A stretch of DNA of 64,000 nucleotides from positions 23,660,984 through 23,724,983 of the forward strand of contig BTRK01000005.1 of assembly GCA_036245805.1 (NCBI GenBank), written 5' to 3'. Positions 27,501 to 36,500 of this stretch are shown here, one piece after another. Below the pieces are notes generated by a model. It saw only the letters and a program-made list of their open reading frames with translations, was not told where the DNA came from and searched no databases. This DNA is from Pristionchus mayeri (lineage: Eukaryota > Nematoda > Chromadorea > Rhabditida > Neodiplogasteridae). Within the stretch, counting starts at the first letter, position 1, and each line of letters begins with the position of its first letter. The position numbers and the translations under genes are program-made.

Positions 27501-30500
27501 GGTGTCCGGGGCAGAATTGAACGGCGATCACGCCTGTCTAGTTCATTTTTCATTAATTATTAAAATAAAAATATTAAGAATGAACTTTTTAGTGCGTTAA
27601 AATTATTCGGGGAGACTAACATCAATGTGACGTCATGGCGAGATGAACCCAAATTTGTGCTTAAATTCAAGAGAAAACATCGCTGAAGATTTATGGGAGC
27701 AATAAAATGAGCGATTTTGTGAGAACAGTCAGTGCTTCCATCGTCATTCCCTTGATCTACCCGAGTCTCTGGGCCTTGTGACCCTTCCCATCTCCCCTCC
27801 CCTGCGCCTCGCCTCCCTCGCCCTCTAGCTGTCTGCACTTTTCCCACTTTATCGCTCCCATACATAGATGGGCACCATTGAAGCCAGCTTTAAGACCCTA
27901 CCGGTTTTTAGCTCCAACCCAGTCGGGAAATACATTTTCTCCCCCCCCCCCCCCCCCACCCTCCCCAGTTGTGACCTTAGACCCCACCGGTATTCAGTTC
28001 TCAGCTTCAACCCCCGCCCACCTATGCTCCCATAAATCTTCCGCGATGTTTTTTTTTTGGACTTGAGCACAGATTTGGGTTCCTCTCAGCAAGACGGTCT
28101 GATTGATGTTAGTATCTCCGAATACTTTTAACGCACTAAAAAGTTCATTTTTAATAATTTATTTTAATAATTAATGAAAAATTAACTAGACAGGCGTGAT
28201 CGCCGTTCAATTCTGCCCCGGACACCATTCGCACTTAATTTTAGCGACCTCTGGTATCTAGATATTCGGAAAAGTTTGATTACGACGTGACGACATCAGG
28301 GGCCAACGACCAATTTTGAGCGAAATGAATACGCCTATCGTCATCAGCATGCCAGATAAATACAAAAGGCAGAGTAACAATGATTTGACTTTTTTGGCCG
28401 ATGCCAACGATTGTCCGATTCTTACGCAAACGGGCTCTTATACCCAAAATGAGCCATTTTCTTAACTTTCGATTTTTTGCAATTTTTATAAGTATCTATT
28501 AAAAATTCCACTCTAAAAACGGTCAACGTGAAACGTAGAACCTAGTTAGAAGCTGTTTTCGCATTGATAAAATATTCTAGGCGCCCTGCCTAGGCTATAA
28601 ATGATGCTAATTTTTGAAAAAATTGAACTTGTTACACTCAGTTTTCTCCATTTTCCTTTACAAAATTTTTGCCGGCAAATCCTTGCCGCACAGCTCTGCT
28701 AGAGACACGTTCAAAACATCAAAATGATCGCCATCATGATCCTGAGAATAGGAAAATGTTAACATCATACGACCTCAGGGCAAATAATGAGTTTTTTTTA
28801 ACCTTTATTATCAGGGTCATCTGGAATTACGATAACGATCATTTTGATGGTCTCTAGCTTCTCTAGAAGCCGATTTCTAAATTTGCGACCCTGTTTTTGC
28901 GTAAGACTACAGCAAAGGCGCGACTCAGAATCATTTTTTTTAATTCAGGGTAGGCCACAAGCATATCTCCAATCGTTGCGAGCAAAGATAAAGCACATGT
29001 GTAGGAATGAAGTTTAGTTAGCAGTGGGATGGAAAAGCGTAATAAGCTTAATATTAATAAGCACCTTTATATACCCCTTCAATAGCGACGGTCAAATATA
29101 TGCTTAAGAGACCCTCCAAGAGAAAACGTAACAGGTCCACGGATGGCTAAAAATTCGATAATTCCCATACTTTTTCCTGAAGTGGGGGGTCCCGAGTGCT
29201 GATCGCCGGCAGCAATGACTAAGGTCTGGGGTCGATTTTGAAAAAGTTTCTCGCACCCCTCACTTTTGGGGTCGAAAAATCGACTTTCTAAAAATCATCT
29301 GTAATAAAGATTTTCTGGTGTATTTTGACGTGTAGAAAACGAATTTCCATATCAGACCATATATAATACATCTCCTGTATTTTTTACAGAATTTTAAATG
29401 TGTATATATTAGGACTTTTTTGAGCCTGGATTTGGTCATCTCGTATAAAATTCTGAAAAATTGAACTTGCAATTCGTCATATACGGGCCCTACGTTTCCC
29501 AAATTAATGGAAAATTTTATTTATTATCAAAATGAACTCCTACATTCAATTTTAAGCATATGGCAACTTGAGGGGAATTTAAATTTGAAATTATCGAAAT
29601 TCGAGATTTTGCTCTCAATGTACCGAGATTTGGAATTTCCTTCGCCGTTGTATCTGCCTGAAATCTGTTCCAATGTAGTGTGGTGTCACTAGTACGAGTA
29701 AGTCTAAATATTAGATGCATCTGCTGTCGAATCTGAGAACTTATGGATGATTCACTATAACGAAATATCGCGTTTGCGAACAAAAGTATTGGATTTTCGA
29801 GTGTTTTTCAATTGTGTGAAGCTTTCGCGCGTTATAAGCATCAAAATCGGATTCAGCGAGTTGAAATACCCTAGAAACACTTGTTAAATCATAATTTTCG
29901 GATAATATTTCACTGATTTTCGAAAATTCGAATTTTAACTTTCGTTGCGAAATTTCAGAAAAAACGAATATTTGTAGTGTATTTCAACTCGCTGAATCCG
30001 ATTTTGGTACTTACAACGCACGAAAACTTCATACAATTTAAAACCACTCGAAAATCGAATAATTTTGTTCGCAATCGCGACATTTCGTGATAGTGAATCA
30101 TCCATAAGCTCTCAGATTCGACAGCAGATGCATCTTATATTTAGACTACTCGTACTAGTGACACCATACTACATTGGAACAGATTTCAGACAGATACAAC
30201 AGCGAAGGAAATTCCAAATCTCGGTACATTGAGAGCAAAATCTCGAATTTCGACAAATTCAAATTTCAATTACCCTCAAGTTACCATATGCTTAAAATTG
30301 AATGTAGTTCATTTTGATAATAAATAAAGTTTTCCATTAATTTGGGAAACGTAGGGCCCGTATATGACAAATTGCAAGTTCAATTTCTCAGAATTTTATA
30401 CGAGATGACCAAATCCAGGCTCAAAAAAGATCTAATATATACACATTTAAAATTCTGTAAAAAAATACAGGAGATGTATTAGTACTAGTAGATTCCAAAA

Positions 30501-33500
30501 ATACCAATCACCCAAAATGTTATTTTTTAAACATAGTTATGGCACTTTATGTGCCAATTCGGATCTAAATTTTCAGTTTTTCGACCATAACATTTTTCAT
30601 TCTCATTTTTTCGCGTTCTGATATGGGAATTCGTTTTCTACGCGTCCAAATACACCAGAAAATCTATATTACAGACGATTTTTAGAAAGTCGATTTTTCG
30701 ACCCCAAAAGTGAGGGGTGCCAGAAACTTTTTCAAAATCTACCCCAGACCTTAGTCATTGCTGCCGGCGATCAGCACTCGGGACCCCCCCCCCCCCCTTC
30801 AGGAAAAAGTATGGGAATTGTCGAATTTTTAGCCATCCGTGGACCTGTTTCGTTTTCTCGTGGAGGGTCTCTTAAAATATACCTTTCCTGGAACGTGCTG
30901 TGCCCATGTCTTCCAAACATTATATGCACGAGTATCCACGTATTTCGCAGCAGTCATAATACCTTAACAATACATTTGTAGCTTTAACATGATAAATGTT
31001 TATTACAGTGAGTGAACAAAACGAACCGATCAGGACAAATCCTTTCTCTTTGTGGTACACTTGAGGAGCAGGACAAGCCTTGAGAAGAGGGAATGATGAC
31101 GAAGTCGATGAGGTCCACAAACACCATCTGAAAAACATTCACCATTAAACAACTTCCTCTATTTTCACTGAAAGATGAGTATTACGTATAGGGATCGTAG
31201 AGGGGGTTCTCCAAACCCACTTCATAGCGTTGTACTTCCAAATCATTTTCACACAAGTCGTTCGTTTGCAAAATCAATTTCTGAATATGAGAGGAATCGC
31301 GAGAGAATCGACCACGCCGCAGCGGTAGGAAAAAGGGGGGTAGGTTTGTCCCATCTTTAAACAACAAATTTGTAGACAAATACTTCAAATGATGCTCTTT
31401 CAAACTTCGTCGTCAGAATTTCGATATCTGTCGTACTCGTCGCCAAAGATGGTATTATCACTTTTCGATAGTCAAATCGCGCTCACTTAAACTATCATAA
31501 TTTCCTTGGCCACTTCTTTACTTTAGGGGGTAACTCCGCCCACTCCCCTCTGCGTCTCTGACACTCTGCCTCTCACTCCCTACCCCTTCCCTCTGATGCG
31601 CTCACACATAAACAACTGCTTCCACGCCCTAGTAAACAACTTTATTACATGTCACAAGCATGTGCTTTACTCTAAACATCTGTCCTTCCTTCCCTATAAC
31701 GGCGACCCGCGAAGCGGGGAGCCCTGTAAGCAACGATAGGGTCTCCCCGCGAGGCGGGGAGATCCACTCGTTGCTTACCGCTTAGGCTTAAGACGGCTTA
31801 GGCCGGCGATATGCACAGAAAGGTGCGTGCAGCCAGCATCTGTCCGACGACAGAGTATACAAAATGGAGAGCGTGCGAGAGTGAGAGAGCGCAGGTTGGC
31901 GGAGGGAGTGGCGCGCTCCCCCCCGCCTTCCTCACCCCGGCACGATTAGAGAGCAGCGCGCCTACGAAGGAAGAACACCTCGGTCCCATTCGGTTTAATC
32001 ACCCACGCTTCCGCGGGTGGCCATTTGTGGTTGGCCACCCCCTCCCCCCATTGAGGTAGGGACTCGGAGGGGGCGAAATGGGGTTACCCCCTAAAGTAAA
32101 GAAGTCCCATCTATACCTATATATAAAGCGCAGTGTGATGGCGTCTGTTCGGATTGCGAAACTATTGCGAAACATGGAGGGAGAGAGATCGCGCGTCAAC
32201 AAGTTGCGAAACCTACTCCGCCAGGACGGGGCCCCCGCCGAAGGCGGGGGGCAGCCGGACTAGTATATATTAGGTTGGTGAGAAAGTAATGTTAGATTTG
32301 GATCATGGTTTGTGAACCCCGATAAAATCCTTTTCGTTAAAGATCTTAAGCTAGCTCGATGGCATATATTAGGGGTCCACTTGGCCAATGTACACATATG
32401 TTCGAATCGCATAATGATTTTTGGGCGTCCTGGAAAATGAAGTTTTGTCAAATGTGAAATTTTAGCACTTCTCTAAAAAAATTTGTTGGCTCTCGTATTT
32501 TGAAGGAAAAAATAGCCGTTCATTCTTGCATAGTGAACTGTGAAGCCCATAGGCAGTTCTTTCGAAAAATAGGTCTTTGGCCGTTCAAACCTCAATATTG
32601 CACGATTTACACACATTTGAATCCAACCCTGGCCAAGGTAACACTTCACAAATGATAATAATTCCTGCTTCGAGGATTATTCAGACTGGCTTCTAAATAC
32701 GTGCGCTTGTATTGTACACTATGTTGCAACATAATGCGTTAAAACATTTTAACTCATGCCTTTTCTACTTCTAGAAAATTTGGATTTTCATTATCGTTGA
32801 ATTAAGGTCAACATAGTCAAAATGTTGACTTTTGGTGGATAGTTAGTGAATAAATTTTCTCAAAATGGAGTTAACCCCTGACCTAGCCCAGACGAATACT
32901 GATATATAAAGAGTAGCTTTAACAGTTAACCACAAAAATTCGGACTTTCTACCAAAGCTGGAAACAGAGAGTTTTGAAATATTCGAATTTCGATGATCAG
33001 ATTTCAATGTCAGGACGATGAATTGTACATGTTTTCGATAGAATCGTTGTATGCCATCATTAATATATTTTTCAGATAACAGTGGAAGGTGCTTTTCATT
33101 TTATTATATTTGAAATCGATACATCAATTGTTACGGATACACGGTAAAAACAAGCATTTTGACTGATGTTCAGTTTTTTTCAAGTCCATAAATGACTGTA
33201 TTTTCTAACAGACCTTTCGCAGCAGACCTGGTTTAAATGCTGTATTGTAATATACTTAGGTAGCACTTTGCGGCTCTGGAATAATATTTGCCCTATCCTA
33301 GCGCTCCATGGATTGCTGGGCGAAAACGTAATCAGGTCCAATCTCTGGTGAAGTACCTTTGTCATCATTCTGTGAGCTCAATACTATTTGGATAGGCTTG
33401 GACCAATGTGCGATAGAAAGTGTATCCATGCACTCAACGAGCATTAATAACAAAATGATAAACAGGCGAACGCAAAAGACGGGGGAATCGGATAATCATA

Positions 33501-36500
33501 AATTTGAAAATCTAACATTACTTTCTCACCAACCTGATATATGAGAGACTTTCTGAGAGAATTGAGCAATTGTACCTGTAAGCCGTACATCAAAAAATTA
33601 TATTTCGTCTAAAATTGTCCCTAGGGGTAACTTTTCACATAGAGTTCGAAAATCGACCTTAGAAAGCCGTCTCTCCAGCCCCTAATTTCCTGTTTCGCAC
33701 TGCATCTGAGCGGTAGGTTTTTGTATAAAGCGTGAACGGTTGCTCCAAACACCATACATGTATAGTAATTCTTAAAGATCTCGACAAGACAAGCATTTTT
33801 CATGTTGGAAGTGAATGGCTAGCTCGTCTGTGGAAAAAAATACGATCGTTTGAATGTTGAAAAAAATCTTCCTAAATTCGGATGCCATAATTATTCGCTT
33901 TTTTATTCTTCCATTCGATTCCTCGTTAAAAGATACCGCTAGGGTTTTCTTTTTGTGGCAAATTTCGTTCCTGTAAAGGGTCCGCCAAGATGCCGAAATA
34001 ACAGGCATTCCATGTTTTTGCCAATATATGCAGTTCTAAGGCGCGCCAATGTGAACGACGATTAAATCTACTTGGTTTATAACTATAATAAGGTAGGGTA
34101 ACAATATCCCGAAGCATTGTCTCAATTTGCAAAAAAATTGATTTTTTCCTTTCGATTTTATCAATGTTTTGGCGCATTCAACTTTCCCTTGTCAATCCTA
34201 ATTCCAAATTTCCTTAGAAAATCTAGTAGTGCCCATCGGTGTAAGTCAGAAAATATTAAACACAGGGCCATCACCAGTAAGGAAGGTAGGCATAAGTTTG
34301 TTTGAAAATGCAATGTCGCCTGGAAAAATAAAATATTTTAAATTCTTATAAGATGTTTAAAGGACTACTGCTTAAATTATTACAATTTATAATGGTTACA
34401 TTATCGTACGACTAAAATATACTTAGAAAAAGCCAAATACCTTAATCTTTAAAAAAAATTTGGGAAAATATTCTTTTTTTCCGAAAATTACTGATATTTC
34501 GCAATAATACATACAAGTCGAGTAGTTTGGTTTCGTGAAGAATGATCACTACAAAATCTGAAAGATTCGCGCGAAACAGCGCTCGAAATTTATTTTAGTT
34601 CTTTCCGACGCTCTCAATATTACAATTTCAAACAAACTTATGCCTACCTTCCTTACTGGCGATGGCCCTATGTTTAATATTTTCTGACTTACACCCCTAC
34701 GTACTACTAGCTTTGCTAAGGAAATTAGGAATTAGGATTCAAAAAGTAAAGTTGAATGGGTCTAAACATGGACAAAATCGACATAAAAAAATCGATTTTT
34801 TTGCAAATTGAGATAATGCATTTTTCGCTTCGAGATATTGTTACTAGGGTGGCTGAAATGGATCAACGGGTCGCTATTTAGAGGGCCTCGACAGATCAGA
34901 GACGGATGAGACGGTTAACCGTCCCCTCTGGCAGTCCTACCCTCTCTATTCATTGTGGAGAGAGAGACTCTCGCCTCTCTCTCCCTCCCCTCACGGATGA
35001 CCCGTATGAGAGAGTAAACAAGACGGTTAACCGTGATCCATTTCAGCCACCCTAATTGTTACCCTACCTTAGTATAGTTATAAACCAAGTAGATTTAATC
35101 GATGATTCACATTAACGCGCCTTACAAGGGAGATGCGGGGATTCGAAATGGACTCTCGGAACGAGATATACATGGTTCGAAAGCTCATAAAATTCTAAGA
35201 ACTTTAGCATCTTTGAAAAGTGCTGACGAGCCTCAGGGCAAGAAAAAAATCGATAATTTCGCTCGCGAATTTTTCCCTCGACACATGAGCGCTTTCGCGC
35301 AACCTTCCCGGCAAGCAGCTGTGGTGTAGTGGTGAATGGATTAGAACGACGAGCGGAGGGTTGAGGGTTCGAATCCGGCTATGCTCATTTTTCGGAAACT
35401 TTTTGAGGTCCTGACTGTCTTTTGAACTACAGCCTACACATGATTTTGATCTTCGGATGCACACAGTGAATAACACTACCGCGAGAAATACATCACCGAA
35501 TGCATGAGTTTATATCATCGCTCTTGTATTGCAGTTAATCATTGTGTACATCCGAAGATGAAAATCATGTGTGGGCTGTAGTTCAAGGCAGTCAGGACTT
35601 CAAAGTTTCCGAAAAATGAGCAAAGCAAAATGAGCATAGCCGGATTCGAACCCTCAACCCCACGTTCGCCGTTCTAATCCATTCACCACTACACCACCGT
35701 TGCTTGCCGGGAAGGTTGCGCAACGGATCACTCCTTATTTCACCAACTAACAGACTGAAGATCAATCAGATCAAGACTCTCATCAATGGAATACTGAAAA
35801 AGGAGAATGAAGAAAACAAGAAGATTGTGATAAACACGAAGGACAATACTGATGAAGTTGAAGATGAAGTGGAAGAAGATGGAGATGACTCGGACGATGA
35901 GGAGGAACTGTGCGATCTGGTCAAGAAATCGGGAATATTCGAGGAAAGTTGTGAAGATGAAGTTAATACGAACGATTCAACCGATGGAAATAATGATTCC
36001 GACCAAGAACCAATAGTGTTAACAATAGTGTTAAGTACTCACGAAGGAACTAGCATAAGCTTTGCAGTTTCAACTGTTTGTAGTTTTCGGTAATTCCGAT
36101 TACAACACTTTGATAAATGAATATTGTTTTCACAATATTTTTCGCAAACGAGTGCAAACAGATGCAATTGTAGATGCAATCATCAAAACATATTGTGTAA
36201 CTCCAGACCACGGTGGAAAAATCCGAACATGGTTGAAATAAATGAAATTTAGAAATTGTGTTCTTCGCTAGCCGTTATCGATACTATTTGTAAGAGTTTA
36301 GTAAAAATATAACAATACAATGATAATATGATATTAAAACAACAATTAGGTGAGTAAATAAATATCAAATGTGCACATGTGTAGCTGCAGGAAATCACAA
36401 ACGGTGAAATGAATGTTCAATTGCAATAATCGGAATGATGAAATTCGAATCTTTGAAAAATCGTAATAATTTTCTATCGGTGCGAGAACTATGCACAAGT

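Larger units (their letters stand above)
35124..35724. mobile_element. tRNA-bearing foldback 4, right end truncated (sqv-5 intron 1)
   Basis: Begins ACAAGGGAGATGCG like 57317-58110 and is near-identical to it. tRNA-like sequences at 35330-35380 and 35638-35698 point inward. The right arm stops at GGAAGGTTGCGCAAC, about 190 bp short, next to the acidic-protein exon. Confidence 0.82.

Noticed and set aside
32271..33536. Intact mariner transposase
   Set aside because: Termini are mariner-like, but no frame of useful length or catalytic motif was found inside.
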